From the NCBI GenBank assembly GCA_963765555.1, contig CAVXWX010000002.1:356217-420216 (forward strand): a stretch of DNA of 64,000 nt. The letters are read 5' to 3'. The notes beneath the pieces are model-generated. The model did no database searches. It was given only the letters and a program-made list of their open reading frames with translations, and had not been told where the DNA came from. Position 1 is the first letter of the stretch, and every line of letters starts with the position of its first letter. Below, one piece after another: positions 54,875-63,791 of this stretch. Both the position numbers and the translations under genes were made by a program. The DNA is from JL08 sp963765555. GTDB taxonomy: Bacteria > Pseudomonadota > Alphaproteobacteria > Rhodobacterales > Rhodobacteraceae.

Positions 54875-55735
54875 TCAAAGCCTTCCCATGCCAATGAACA
54901 ATTGACGATCCTGGTCCTTGATGGCGCGGCGCCCGTGCATAACTCGGGTGTTGTCAATGACGGCGACATCTCCGTCCTGCCAATTGATCTCCACCGTGCA
55001 AGTCTCGGCAATGTCGCGGAGCGTTTCGACTTCATCAGACGAAACCGTGCTGCCATCTTCTAGGGTGTAGACCGGTGGCTCGTAGTTATGCGACGGCCCA
55101 AGAATAGCATTCGCAAAGGCCTTCCCCCCAGATATGGAGGACGCGCGGACAGGCGACACTTTAATGCGGTATTCAAGAGATCCATCGTCGTTCAAAGTAA
55201 AGTCCTGGTCCGGGATTGCCGCCTTGAATTGCAAGATATGTTCGTGTGTGACTTCTTCTGGTTCACTGATGGCCGGGTGTTCGTTTGCAAGGTAGCGTTT
55301 CCACAAAGCCTCGGGCAACGTGCGGGTGACCGTCATGCGCTGAGACCAACGAGCCTGCTGCGGCTCTGAAAAAGCGTCGAAGACGCGGCGGCCGTCGCAA
55401 ATCGTGGTTTGGGATCCTTCAAACGCGGCTTTGGTGCTGAAAAAAGCCACAATATCAGGGCAGACAGGTGTGTTGCCGTTTTCGATGTGCAGGCCAATCG
55501 GACCAAGGCCGGCGTCGACCTTTTGGGTGTTTTTATCGGTGTTTTCGCGGGCTGGATCGAAGGTGATTGATTTGCACAGCTTCTGGGTGATCGCGCTGAA
55601 CGTAGGCATGTTCATCTCAAAGCCGCGCAGCAGCGTCCAGCCATCAGAAACGAGGTGGCTGTTGATTTCTTCCAGAATTGCCGGAGTGACAGATGCCGTT
55701 CCCGCCTCAGTCGCGCGGATAACATTATAGCTCAT
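54875..55735 (-). CDS. TauD/TfdA-family Fe(II)/2-oxoglutarate dioxygenase
   Basis: 286 residues. Facial triad: H83-x-E85 in GLHIENGNTP and distal H267 in DNTRVMHGRRA; R277 ten residues later is the probable 2-oxoglutarate anchor. The H-x-E variant is as in clavaminate synthase-like members. Substrate unknown; hydroxylation, desaturation or an oxidative rearrangement is possible. Last gene of the T_hemolysin-ligase-SDR-TauD operon (26-base gap from the SDR). No signal peptide; cytoplasmic. Confidence 0.87.
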   Translation of the reverse strand: MSYNVIRATEAGTASVTPAILEEINSHLVSDGWTLLRGFEMNMPTFSAITQKLCKSITFDPARENTDKNTQKVDAGLGPIGLHIENGNTPVCPDIVAFFSTKAAFEGSQTTICDGRRVFDAFSEPQQARWSQRMTVTRTLPEALWKRYLANEHPAISEPEEVTHEHILQFKAAIPDQDFTLNDDGSLEYRIKVSPVRASSISGGKAFANAILGPSHNYEPPVYTLEDGSTVSSDEVETLRDIAETCTVEINWQDGDVAVIDNTRVMHGRRAIKDQDRQLFIGMGRL

Positions 55736-55761
55736 GGGAAGTGTCCTGTAGATTTTGATAG

Positions 55762-56553
55762 TTATGAAGAAGCCAGCGGCTTGAGAACCGCGAGCGTTTC
55801 GGGATCGCGTGCCTGAGCGCCCACCGATATATCGACCAGCGACGGAAACAAGCGTTGGACTTTGACAAAGAAGCGTTCAGGGCCTTTGGGGAAACTCTCG
55901 CGCTTGCCTTTCAGGATGGCTTTCCACGCCTGCGTTGCGACCGCCTCGGCTGTATCTAGCGTCATGTCCATCGGCCCAACCAAAGCTCCGAAGGTGCTTT
56001 CGGCGGCAGTGCGGGTTGCGCGTGGCGCGATATATGTCACGCCAACGCTTGCGCCCGACAATTCGCGTCGCAGCGCATCCGAGAACCCGCGCAACCCGAA
56101 TTTGGTAGCAGAGTATCCGGCGAAGAAAGGGTAGGCAATATCTCCAAAGATAGATCCGATATTGACAATGCGCCCTTTCGAGCGACGCAAAGCTGGCAGA
56201 AGGTTGCGGGTCAGGGCCATTGGAGCAACCAGATTGGTCGTCGTCATCTGCTCAAGATCGGTGTCGGACATGTCGCTGATATGCCCCACGCTGATCACGC
56301 CCGCGTTGTTGATGAGAATGTCCAGCGTCTCGCCCACGGTTTCCACAATCGCCGCGCGCCCTTTCTCCGTTGTTACATCTGCCGTGATACAACGCACGTA
56401 GGCGCTGCCGCACTCTGATTTGGTTTGCTCAAGGGTGGCTTGCGTGCGTCCTGCAAGGATCAGGTTGAACCCCTTGGATGCAGCCTCCACCGCTAAGGCG
56501 CGACCGATGCCGCTCCCGGCGCCCGTGATGAGAACGGTTTTTAAGTGTGTCAT
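55762..56553 (-). CDS. Short-chain dehydrogenase/reductase
   Basis: 263 residues, classical SDR: cofactor loop VLITGAGSGIGRALAVEAAS, NNAG at LDILINNAGVISVGHI, catalytic Ser in IVNIGSIFGDIA and Tyr/Lys in FFAGYSATKFGLRGFSDAL. An Arg after the second strand (LAGRT) suggests NADP(H). The long C-terminal part resembles fatty acyl/carbonyl reductase types. Start overlaps the ligase stop (ATGA). Confidence 0.9.
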   Translation of the reverse strand: MTHLKTVLITGAGSGIGRALAVEAASKGFNLILAGRTQATLEQTKSECGSAYVRCITADVTTEKGRAAIVETVGETLDILINNAGVISVGHISDMSDTDLEQMTTTNLVAPMALTRNLLPALRRSKGRIVNIGSIFGDIAYPFFAGYSATKFGLRGFSDALRRELSGASVGVTYIAPRATRTAAESTFGALVGPMDMTLDTAEAVATQAWKAILKGKRESFPKGPERFFVKVQRLFPSLVDISVGAQARDPETLAVLKPLASS

Positions 56554-57986
56554 GATGCAATCCTTTTTGCAGGAACTGCCAACGGGACGGCAGGCCGGGA
56601 ATTGATGATTTCCGCAGCAACGGTGCGGTTGGGGGTTCCGACCGGGAAAAGCAGCCCCGGCTCTGACGGATCGGTAAGGATGACGTCATTGGGGTAAGCA
56701 TAGGACGGCAGGTCTGTGAGGTGGCTTTCGATCTGGGCGAGCTCAACAGGAGTGGCTGCCAACACGATCAGCACCAACGCGCCATCAGATTGGCGCAACC
56801 CAAGCGCGGAGCTTACGATGTGCGGGTCCGCGTTGACGCGCTGTTCAACCCATTCAGGCGAGATATTGCGCCCTGCACCGGTCACCAAGAGCGCATCCTT
56901 GCGCCCGTCAATGACCAACCGGTCATTGTCAAAATGCCCCATATCCCCGGTGCGCCAGACATCCGGCGCTCCCGCGTCATTCAGATAACCGGACATGACC
57001 GTGGGCCCAGACACAACAATTTCGCCAGCGTCCAGAGTGACCTGGACCCCTTCCAGCACTGGCCCGACGGTTCCGGGGCAATTGTCGCCCGGCCGGTTCA
57101 TCGCCACGACAGCGCAACATTCCGATAACCCGTAGCCTTCATAAATCGGGATGCCTGCGGCAATGGCTTTGTAGATCAATGATGGTGCGCTGGACGCCCC
57201 TCCGACCGCAACAAAACGCAGGCTGTCCGGGGCGCGTCGCCGGCCTAATGCGGCGACCCACCGGCTTAGAATGGCTGGGGCCAAGAGGCTGGTTGTGGGA
57301 CGGACATCCTCGAAAGCTTCCACCAAAGGATCAATCGGGGCACCAAAGAGCGCCTTTGTTGCCTCGAACCGGAACACGGTTTTTGCACCGGCCATGATGG
57401 GGAGAAAGATACCGCAGATTTGCTCCAGCAGCTGGGCCAGCGGCAGAACAGAGAAATGTGTATCCGCGGCATCCGCTTCGACGACATTGCTCAGCGCCGT
57501 TATGGAGGCGTCCAGCTGGCGATCTCCAAGGACGACCCCCTTGGGTGTTCCAGAAGAGCCGGAGGTGTAAATGATCCGCTCAGCGCCACCGACATAAGGG
57601 CGCAGAGCAATCTTTTTTGACGGGATCATCGCAGCACTCACCATCTTGAGATGTGGCAGCGCAGCGAACAGTTCGGGGGCGTTTGTGATGACTGCACTAA
57701 CCTTGGCATCCATCAACACATGTGCATTTTGGGTGGTGCTGAAAAAGAACGGCAAAGGAACCTGTCGCTTGGCACAAAGCGTCAGCGCCAGATCGGCCAC
57801 GACATAGTCAATACCGCCTGCCAGGCCTACAGCCACGACACCGTCGACACTGTCGAGTTCACGGGCCATCTGTTCGACCCTGGAGGCGAGGTCTTGCCAA
57901 CTGATTTGGCCTGTGTCGTCTTCAAAGGCGATGTCGTGGGGGCGCGTGGTCGCATGGTTGCGCAGTGCATAAAAGACTTGTTTCAT
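56550..57986 (-). CDS. AMP-forming acyl/aryl-CoA synthetase-like ligase
   Basis: 479 residues, ANL superfamily. P-loop IIYTSGSSGTPKGVVLGDRQ, A5 motif YEGYGLSECCAVVAMNRPGD, A7 WRTGDMGHFDNDRLVIDGR, A8 GRKDALLVTGAGRNISPEWV. The C-terminal A10 motif, normally PxxxxGKxxR with the catalytic Lys, reads FPVGTPNRTVAA, so that Lys is replaced. Adenylation may be slow, or the enzyme may act only in the second half-reaction or on a carrier. Start ATG at 57986 (GTG one codon before also possible) overlaps the T_hemolysin stop. Substrate unknown. Confidence 0.85.
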   Translation of the reverse strand: MKQVFYALRNHATTRPHDIAFEDDTGQISWQDLASRVEQMARELDSVDGVVAVGLAGGIDYVVADLALTLCAKRQVPLPFFFSTTQNAHVLMDAKVSAVITNAPELFAALPHLKMVSAAMIPSKKIALRPYVGGAERIIYTSGSSGTPKGVVLGDRQLDASITALSNVVEADAADTHFSVLPLAQLLEQICGIFLPIMAGAKTVFRFEATKALFGAPIDPLVEAFEDVRPTTSLLAPAILSRWVAALGRRRAPDSLRFVAVGGASSAPSLIYKAIAAGIPIYEGYGLSECCAVVAMNRPGDNCPGTVGPVLEGVQVTLDAGEIVVSGPTVMSGYLNDAGAPDVWRTGDMGHFDNDRLVIDGRKDALLVTGAGRNISPEWVEQRVNADPHIVSSALGLRQSDGALVLIVLAATPVELAQIESHLTDLPSYAYPNDVILTDPSEPGLLFPVGTPNRTVAAEIINSRPAVPLAVPAKRIAS

Positions 57987-58573
57987 CACGATGCCTCCGC
58001 TGCGATCTGTGCTGCACGCGCACGCGGAGACAGGACTACCGGCCGGGCCGAGACTTCGCTAAATGCGCATACTCTCGGGTCCGTGTCGTAGTAGCTTCCC
58101 CAGTCTTGTGGGTTTGCCACCTGTGAGGCCCGTGCGGGGGCCAGTTCCGTGTACCCAAGCCCAGTTCTGCGCAGCAGTCGGCGCAATGGCGCGGTCGCTG
58201 TAAACACGCCGCAGGTCATGCCATTTTCGCGACCCCATTCAATCATTCCGTCCAACACAGGTAAAACTGGGAAAGGTGTCGTGGAGGCAAGCGAGACAAC
58301 TTCCATGATCTGCTCTGGGGGTACATCTATACGGGCGATCCCGTGCAAGGCCGTTGAAAAATCGGAATGCAAATAGGCATCTGAGAAGAAGCCGTCACGC
58401 GCGGTCCGAATACCGGCCGCACACAGAATTTCACCGTCAAGGCGCTGAGCAACAACCAGGAGGGGGGCAAACTCGGCGAGTTTGGCGCGGTAGGTGTTCC
58501 AGTAAATATCCTTAATATGGTTTTCAGCCGCTATACGCCCGGCGCATGCTTCGCTTAAAAAATCGATTCTCAT
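57986..58573 (-). CDS. Thermostable hemolysin (T_hemolysin) family protein, GNAT-like
   Basis: 195 residues from ATG at 58573 (GAGG eight bases before). Matches the family named after the delta thermostable haemolysin of Vibrio: IAAENHIKDIYWNTYRAKLA, LLVVAQRLDGEILCAAGIRT, FFSDAYLHSDF, and VVSLASTTPFPVLPVLDGMI. It lacks a signal peptide or membrane segment. The fold group is acetyltransferase/autoinducer-synthase-like, so acyl transfer is more likely than lysis; this rests on family knowledge, not on a visible active site. First gene of the operon with ligase, SDR and TauD. Confidence 0.82.
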   Translation of the reverse strand: MRIDFLSEACAGRIAAENHIKDIYWNTYRAKLAEFAPLLVVAQRLDGEILCAAGIRTARDGFFSDAYLHSDFSTALHGIARIDVPPEQIMEVVSLASTTPFPVLPVLDGMIEWGRENGMTCGVFTATAPLRRLLRRTGLGYTELAPARASQVANPQDWGSYYDTDPRVCAFSEVSARPVVLSPRARAAQIAAEAS

Positions 58574-58668
58574 ACTCAACCTCAACTTGCTTTCTTCTGA
58601 CCTGTTGAGGTGTCATCGCTTGTCTGACTTACATCAGACTTACAGCATCAAAAAAATTCAGCCGATTT

Positions 58669-60708
58669 CTAAGAGCCGCCCTTGGCAACGAAGGAAAAAA
58701 CGCTGCCGCCACCGTTGCGGTCTTCAATTGAGACAGAGGCGTTATGGCAATCGGCTACAGATTTCACGATGGCCAGGCCGATCCCCGATCCGGTACCATT
58801 CGAATGGGCTTGTGTCCCTCGGTTAAACCGTTCGAAGAGGGCTGATTTCAATGTGTCCGGCACACCCGGCCCACGGTCAAGCACCCGCCAACCGGCCGGG
58901 TTGGACAAGACTTCAATCTCGACCTCGCTGTGTTCAGATGTGTAGTGCAAGGCGTTGCGAATAAGGTTGCTGAGCGCGATACTCAGAAGCCCGGCATTGC
59001 CGTTCATCTTGGCGGTTGTGTCACCGCTCACCGAGAGGCTGCGACCGCTGCGCACGGCCTCGCTGGCAAATGTGGTTGCGGTTTCAGTGGCCAAGGCGTG
59101 CAAATCCACGGGTTCAAAAACCGTTACCGACGCCGCTTCGGACCGCGCCAGATCAATTAGCTGACTGAATATTCTGTCCAGCTGATCTGCGTCTTGTGAC
59201 AAGGTTTGTTTGAGGTCCGGATTCTCAATTCTTTCAATGCTGGACTTCAGAACAGCAATGGGGGTGCGGATTTCATGCGCCACATTTGATGAGAAATCCC
59301 GCTGTGCTTTGTAGCCTTGTTCGAGACGATTAAACGCGTCGTTGACATCCTCGATCAGCGGGACAAATTCGGTTGGCACGGCGTCGGATTCAAGCCTGCG
59401 GCTGGCGGCAAGGGGGCCGATTTTGCGGGCTTGCTCGGATAATGCACGCAGTGGCGCAAGCGAACGGCGTGTTGCAAACAGCGCTGCGCCAATCACCATC
59501 ACAATGCCCAGAAGCCCCCACCAGATTTCTTCCTCGACTTCGTGCAGAAGTTTGGACAGCTGTGTCTCGTTATTCCACTTGGGGTATGTCGAAACCAAGA
59601 CATATATGTCCTGCCCCATGATCATCACCCGCAAGCCAAGGCCAAGCCGGTCACCTGGCAAGGCAATGGCCCCGGGAGAGCCCAGCTCTAACTCCGCAAG
59701 CTGCTGCCAGATGCGATCCGATGTTTCACTGCCCGCAACAACGCGGCCATCCTGCGCAAAGACGGTATACCGAAAATTGCCCTCGCTCCCCTTAAATCGC
59801 AGCGCGTCACCATCCAGACCAAAACCAGCAAGAGCCGGATCAATCTGCCCGATCACCTCCTTGGCTTCGTCGACCATCGCATCTTCAAGGTTTTCTTCCA
59901 GGTGTTCTTTGAACTCGCTGATCAAAACCAAACCGGCAAGCACCATGCAAAGGCTCAACGCCGCGATGATGTTGAGCAACAGCCCTCGTTCCAGAGAGCG
60001 CTTGGCGCCAAACAAGAATGTCCAAACGCTCAAGATTTCACGTTCCTTGAGAATGTAACCGATGCCGCGCAGATTGTGGATTTCGATGGACGCTCCCTTT
60101 TCGGCCAGCTTTTTGCGAACCCGGTGAGTCAGAACCTCGATCGCATTCGGTGTCGCCGCATCATCAAAGCCGTAGAGCGCGTTTTCAATTGCGCCTTTTG
60201 TGATGACCCTTTCAGACCGGCGCAAGAACAGCTCCAGCAGGGCAAGTTCACGTTTGGAAAAGGCGCACGCCATGCCGTTGATCGCCAGTGACCGATCTGC
60301 CGTCTCGAAGGTCACATTTCCATAGGACAGTGTCATTCCCAGGGCCCCACCCGGACGCCGCAAAACGGCATTTGTGCGCGCAACAAGCTCTGCCACTGCG
60401 AAAGGTTTGATAAGGTAGTCATCGGAGCCCGTGTTCAGCCCCTTGATCCTATCCTCCAGCGCGTCGCGGGCCGTACAAATAATCACAGGCGTTTGTGGAT
60501 TGATCTCTTTGATGAGTGGCAGCAGCTCCAAACCATCGCTGTCGGGCAACCCCAGGTCGAGAATGACCGCGTCGTATTGAAAACTCTTGGCTGAATGCAA
60601 AGCATCGGCTGCTGTATGAACCACATCCACCACAAAGCCTGCATCACGCAAACTGGCGCTCGTATTGAGCGCCAGCTTCTCGTTGTCTTCTATATAAAGA
60701 AGCCGCAT
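58669..60708 (-). CDS. Two-component system on one polypeptide: OmpR-type regulator fused to sensor kinase
   Basis: 679 residues. 1-~120 receiver (Asp51 in VILDLGLPDSDG, Lys in YLIKPF), ~128-222 OmpR-type winged helix ending RGIGYILKE, transmembrane helix ~242-263, periplasmic sensor ~265-400, second helix ~406-422, HAMP-like region, HisKA with His478 (SSNVAHEIRTPIAV), ATPase domain (N585 in NLIRNALHY, DRGPGVPD, GTGSGIGLAI). A regulator before its kinase in one chain would anchor the DNA-binding domain to the membrane. One base fewer in GAAATC just after residue 222 would instead create a regulator ending at TGA overlapping a TTG start of a separate kinase. Upstream of the T_hemolysin operon on the same strand. 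Confidence 0.88.
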   Translation of the reverse strand: MRLLYIEDNEKLALNTSASLRDAGFVVDVVHTAADALHSAKSFQYDAVILDLGLPDSDGLELLPLIKEINPQTPVIICTARDALEDRIKGLNTGSDDYLIKPFAVAELVARTNAVLRRPGGALGMTLSYGNVTFETADRSLAINGMACAFSKRELALLELFLRRSERVITKGAIENALYGFDDAATPNAIEVLTHRVRKKLAEKGASIEIHNLRGIGYILKEREILSVWTFLFGAKRSLERGLLLNIIAALSLCMVLAGLVLISEFKEHLEENLEDAMVDEAKEVIGQIDPALAGFGLDGDALRFKGSEGNFRYTVFAQDGRVVAGSETSDRIWQQLAELELGSPGAIALPGDRLGLGLRVMIMGQDIYVLVSTYPKWNNETQLSKLLHEVEEEIWWGLLGIVMVIGAALFATRRSLAPLRALSEQARKIGPLAASRRLESDAVPTEFVPLIEDVNDAFNRLEQGYKAQRDFSSNVAHEIRTPIAVLKSSIERIENPDLKQTLSQDADQLDRIFSQLIDLARSEAASVTVFEPVDLHALATETATTFASEAVRSGRSLSVSGDTTAKMNGNAGLLSIALSNLIRNALHYTSEHSEVEIEVLSNPAGWRVLDRGPGVPDTLKSALFERFNRGTQAHSNGTGSGIGLAIVKSVADCHNASVSIEDRNGGGSVFSFVAKGGS

Positions 60709-60721
60709 TCGGCAAATTACC

Positions 60722-61315
60722 CTATTTCCGAATATACATCACGGTTGACCCATCATCCGCCTTGAACGCGACCTGTGCAAGGTTACCGTCCGCGTCATAC
60801 CAAAGGTCACGCGCCAGATCACCTGACATCCGGTAATGATGTACCGCGACCGCGCCACGCTTGGTCATTACAGTTTCATTGCCCAGATCAGCAACGCGCA
60901 CTTTCATTATCTTGCCATCAATGGTGTTCATCAACTGTTGACTGCGCACAATGTCGTCATTCCAAAGGCTGGCTGGCAAGGTGCCGTTGTTTGCGGATTT
61001 AAGCTGGTGCGGTTCACCATCGTCATTCGTTTTCGAGCTGATATTTTGCAGCTTGCCGCCTTTCCACTGCTCCACACTTGCATGTTGGAAGCTGTAGGCG
61101 GTGGTGCGGATCAATGGAATTTTTACAGCAATGTCAGTTGCGACCGTGACAGTGAAAGAATTGCCCGCGCCGGAAAAGCTATAGGTGTGATCCCCGATAT
61201 CCTTACCTTTGCGGACAACGTCGAAACTCAGCTTCCCATCTGACGGGATTGAAAGGGCGTTGACAGGGGCGGCCAAAGCGACAGCAAGTCCGACAACCCA
61301 ACCAAAAATGCGCAT
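60722..61315 (-). CDS. DUF6134-like exported protein
   Basis: 198 residues from ATG at 61315. Signal peptide MRIFGWVVGLAVALAAPVNA, then a beta-rich domain (KLSFDVVRKGKDIGDHTYSF; IPLIRTTAYSFQHASVEQW; LWYDADGNLAQVAFKADDGS). The family has no known function; the fold is probably lipocalin-like or LolA-like. It ends 13 bases before the regulator-kinase start and may be the periplasmic partner or signal-binding component of that system. Confidence 0.75.
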   Translation of the reverse strand: MRIFGWVVGLAVALAAPVNALSIPSDGKLSFDVVRKGKDIGDHTYSFSGAGNSFTVTVATDIAVKIPLIRTTAYSFQHASVEQWKGGKLQNISSKTNDDGEPHQLKSANNGTLPASLWNDDIVRSQQLMNTIDGKIMKVRVADLGNETVMTKRGAVAVHHYRMSGDLARDLWYDADGNLAQVAFKADDGSTVMYIRK

Positions 61316-61643
61316 GGTAAACTCCAATCTATTTGCGATTTGGGCTTTCATTACACGTGACGCTTACAAGACACTTACAACCTGACCGCTTTCTTTCTAG
61401 GCCGTCATTTGATTTCGCTGCATTTTTCCGGGGAGTGCACAAAGCGGGCGACAGCCGACATTCGAGCCACCACAGCGAAAGCTCACTTCGTCCCGCATGT
61501 GAGACATACGTCGCAGCCGCAGCGAACGACCGGTCCTGGTGAAAGCAGTCGTTCAGAACCAAAACTCTGAATTTCCAGTCGCGAAAGGCTGCTTAACGCC
61601 ACGAACCGGTCATCAGAGAAAAACAGTCGAATGACTGCAAAGC
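61316..61643. other. Non-coding interval between DUF6134 gene and IS30 element
   Basis: 328 bases. Its left part must hold the promoter of the DUF6134-regulator-kinase genes. The right part (61530-61640) contains short dispersed sequences rich in GAACGACCGGT/ACGAACCGGT, including the left copy of the repeat flanking the IS. Confidence 0.55.
61601..61640 (+). repeat. Left copy of imperfect direct repeat flanking the IS30 element
   Basis: Begins ACGAACCGGTC and ends near AATGACTGCAA; about 40 bases, closely matching 62874-62912 on the same strand with a few substitutions and one indel. Confidence 0.65.
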
Positions 61644-61646
61644 TGT

Positions 61647-62867
61647 GGTTTCAACTGGTCGCCGCAACACAGGCTTCAAATTTCTCTGCTGGGGTTTGAT
61701 ATTGCAAGGTCTTTCTGGGCCGCTCGTTAAGCTGGCGTGCGACAGCGCTGAGTTTGGCCTGACTAAAGCCCGATATATCAGTTCCTTTCGGGAAGTATTG
61801 GCGCAGAAGTCGGTTGGTATTTTCGTTGCTGCCGCGTTGCCAAGGTGACTGAGGGTCGCAAAAATAGACGTCGATCTTAGTTGCCATGGTGAACTTGCGG
61901 TGCCCTGCCATCTCCGATCCACGATCCCATGTCAGCGACCGATACAGCTCTTTGGGCAGCTTGCGCGCCTGTTTGATGAGGGCTGTGATAACGCTTTGGG
62001 TGTCCTTGTTTTCCACTTTCGCCAGCATCACAAACCGCGAATGCCGCTCGACCAACGTCGCGATGTAGCTGTTGTTGGAGCCGACGATCAAGTCACCCTC
62101 CCAGTGTCCTGGCACGGCCCGATCCTCAACCTCAGGAGGGCGTTCACTGATCGGAACTGCGTCTTTGATCTTGCGCAGTTTAAGCCCCTTTTGAGTTGCA
62201 TGCCGAGACCGCCTGATTGCACGTGGGCTGCGTAGACATTCCTGCAATTCCTTCTTTAAAACCCCACGGGTTTGAACATAAAGGCTACGGTAGATCGTTT
62301 CGTGTGACACGCAGTGTTGCTCTTCATTCGGGTGTTTGCGCTTCAGCCAGCCAGCAATCTGTTGCGGAGACCATTTCCGGCGCAGCTTGCGCGCGATCAA
62401 CTGGCACAAAGGATCGTTGAACGAGAGCTTACACGATTTTGGCCGTGTTGCGCAGTCCCACGCGCGCTGATCTGAACGGGCGGCGCGATAGGCTTGGCGT
62501 CCGCCATTTCTGCGCACCTCTCGACTGATTGTCGAAGGCGACCTGTTCAAACTTTGGGCGATTGACCGAAGGGACCGTTTCGCAACGAGCCCACGGGAAA
62601 TCTCCTCCCGCTCAATGAGGCTCAAAGCAAATCGGGACCGCCTACGATCAGGTGGTCGGATCCCACCAAACTGCGCCAAATGCGGGAAGATCGAAGACGA
62701 CGCACGATTGAAGTGTCGCCCGATCGAGCTCATGGACTCGCCGCGCTGCCAGCGGTCCCACATCTCTGACTTCTGTTTGGCCGTATAAAACGTTCGCGTC
62801 CGGTACTTCATCGTAAACACTCCATCTTTCTCAAAAGATTAAAGTGTTGCGTCGACCCATTGAAACC
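61647..62867. mobile_element. IS30-family insertion sequence
   Basis: About 1.22 kb. Terminal inverted repeats: left 61647-61670 begins GGTTTCAACTGGTCGCC; right 62844-62867, read inward on the minus strand, begins GGTTTCAATGGGTCGAC. 21 of 24 positions agree. The transposase stop lies within the left repeat, a compact arrangement usual for IS30. The ends may extend a few bases outwards. Confidence 0.85.
61651..62811 (-). CDS. IS30-family transposase
   Basis: About 386 residues from ATG at 62811. N-terminal helix-turn-helix regions (SMSSIGRHFNRASSSIFPHL; RSIAQSLNRSPSTISREVRR) and a DDE catalytic core: Asp in GHWEGDLIVG, Asp in LTWDRGSEMAGH, Glu in WQRGSNENTNRLLRQYFPKG. Full length without disruptions, so the element may be active, in contrast to the decayed genes on either side. 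Confidence 0.95.
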   Translation of the reverse strand: MKYRTRTFYTAKQKSEMWDRWQRGESMSSIGRHFNRASSSIFPHLAQFGGIRPPDRRRSRFALSLIEREEISRGLVAKRSLRSIAQSLNRSPSTISREVRRNGGRQAYRAARSDQRAWDCATRPKSCKLSFNDPLCQLIARKLRRKWSPQQIAGWLKRKHPNEEQHCVSHETIYRSLYVQTRGVLKKELQECLRSPRAIRRSRHATQKGLKLRKIKDAVPISERPPEVEDRAVPGHWEGDLIVGSNNSYIATLVERHSRFVMLAKVENKDTQSVITALIKQARKLPKELYRSLTWDRGSEMAGHRKFTMATKIDVYFCDPQSPWQRGSNENTNRLLRQYFPKGTDISGFSQAKLSAVARQLNERPRKTLQYQTPAEKFEACVAATS

Positions 62868-62873
62868 GCCGCG

Positions 62874-62912
62874 ACGAACCGGTCGTTAGACAAAAACAGT
62901 CAATGACGGCAA
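62874..62912 (+). repeat. Right copy of imperfect direct repeat flanking the IS30 element
   Basis: Begins ACGAACCGGTCGTTAGAC and ends AATGACGGCAA, matching 61601-61640. Too long and diverged to be a target duplication of IS30 (2-3 bases), so it predates or is unrelated to the insertion. Confidence 0.65.
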
Positions 62913-63036
62913 CGAGCCCCGAGCAGACACTTGCTTCCCCTTCAAGAAGATACCTACACTCTGACCTATGTAGTTTAGCTCTTTGTACTGCATGCTTACG
63001 CGGCATCGGGCCAGCTAGACAGCGGGATAGCGTCTC

Positions 63037-63725
63037 ATGACCACACTTCAGATTGTGCACTTTTCAGACATTTTGTGCGTTTGGGCTTATGTCGGCCGAT
63101 ACCTAATCTCGAAAAGCTGGAAGAGGATTTTGGATCGACCGTAGACGCATTTGAAACCCGTTTCTGTTCCGTGTTTCCAAACTCACATGGCAAGATCGAA
63201 AAGATGTGGTTAATCGTGGTGGATTTGATGGATACGCGGATCATGTAAGGCAAGTAGTTAGCGGCTTTCCAGACGTTGAATTGCACGTTGATGCGTGGAC
63301 CAGGACGCGGCCTAAATCGTCTGCCAGCCCACATTTATTTGTCAAAGCGCTTGAACTGGTTCAAGGATAAATCGCAAGAAGCATCGAACTTCAGTGTCTT
63401 ACGTCAAGAGCAGTACGCCAACTGCGAACCGCTTTCTTTGTAGAAGGTAAAGACGTTTCGAATTGGTCTGCTCAGAAAGAGATATGTACACGACTAAACG
63501 TCGAGTTTGAGATGTCCAGGGCCAAGATCGAAACAGGTGAAGCGATTGCTCGCCTGGCCGTTGACTATGCACTTGCACAGTCAGATGAACGTTACGCGGC
63601 GCCCGACTTACATTTTAAATGATGGTCGGCAGGTTCTTTTTGGCAATGTCAGCTACGCCATTCTCAAAGCCAACGTCTCGGGATTGCTGACTGAACAGAC
63701 GGAGCTAAACGGAATTCCTTGCTGA
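63037..63725 (+). pseudogene. Decayed DsbA-family (FrnE-like) oxidoreductase gene
   Basis: Thioredoxin-fold protein related to 2-hydroxychromene-2-carboxylate isomerase/FrnE. Fragments in successive frames: TTLQIVHFSDILCVWAYVGR, PNLEKLEEDFGSTVDAFETR, GGFDGYADHVRQVVSGFPDV, ASPHLFVKALELVQG, AFFVEGKDVSNWSAQKEICT, and the C-terminus TYILNDGRQVLFGNVSYAIL ending at 63725. Several frame changes plus stops between them, so the gene is dead. Next to an IS and a tRNA-associated site. Confidence 0.8.
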
Positions 63726-63791
63726 TCATCAGCCGTTTACTTGCACTAACATTCAAACTGGACCACTCAAATGGGGCCGATCGCTCGAAAA

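Noticed and set aside
54595..55056. 153-codon minus-strand open frame next to the dioxygenase gene
   Set aside because: Overlaps the C-terminal coding part of the dioxygenase in another frame and has no recognisable domain.
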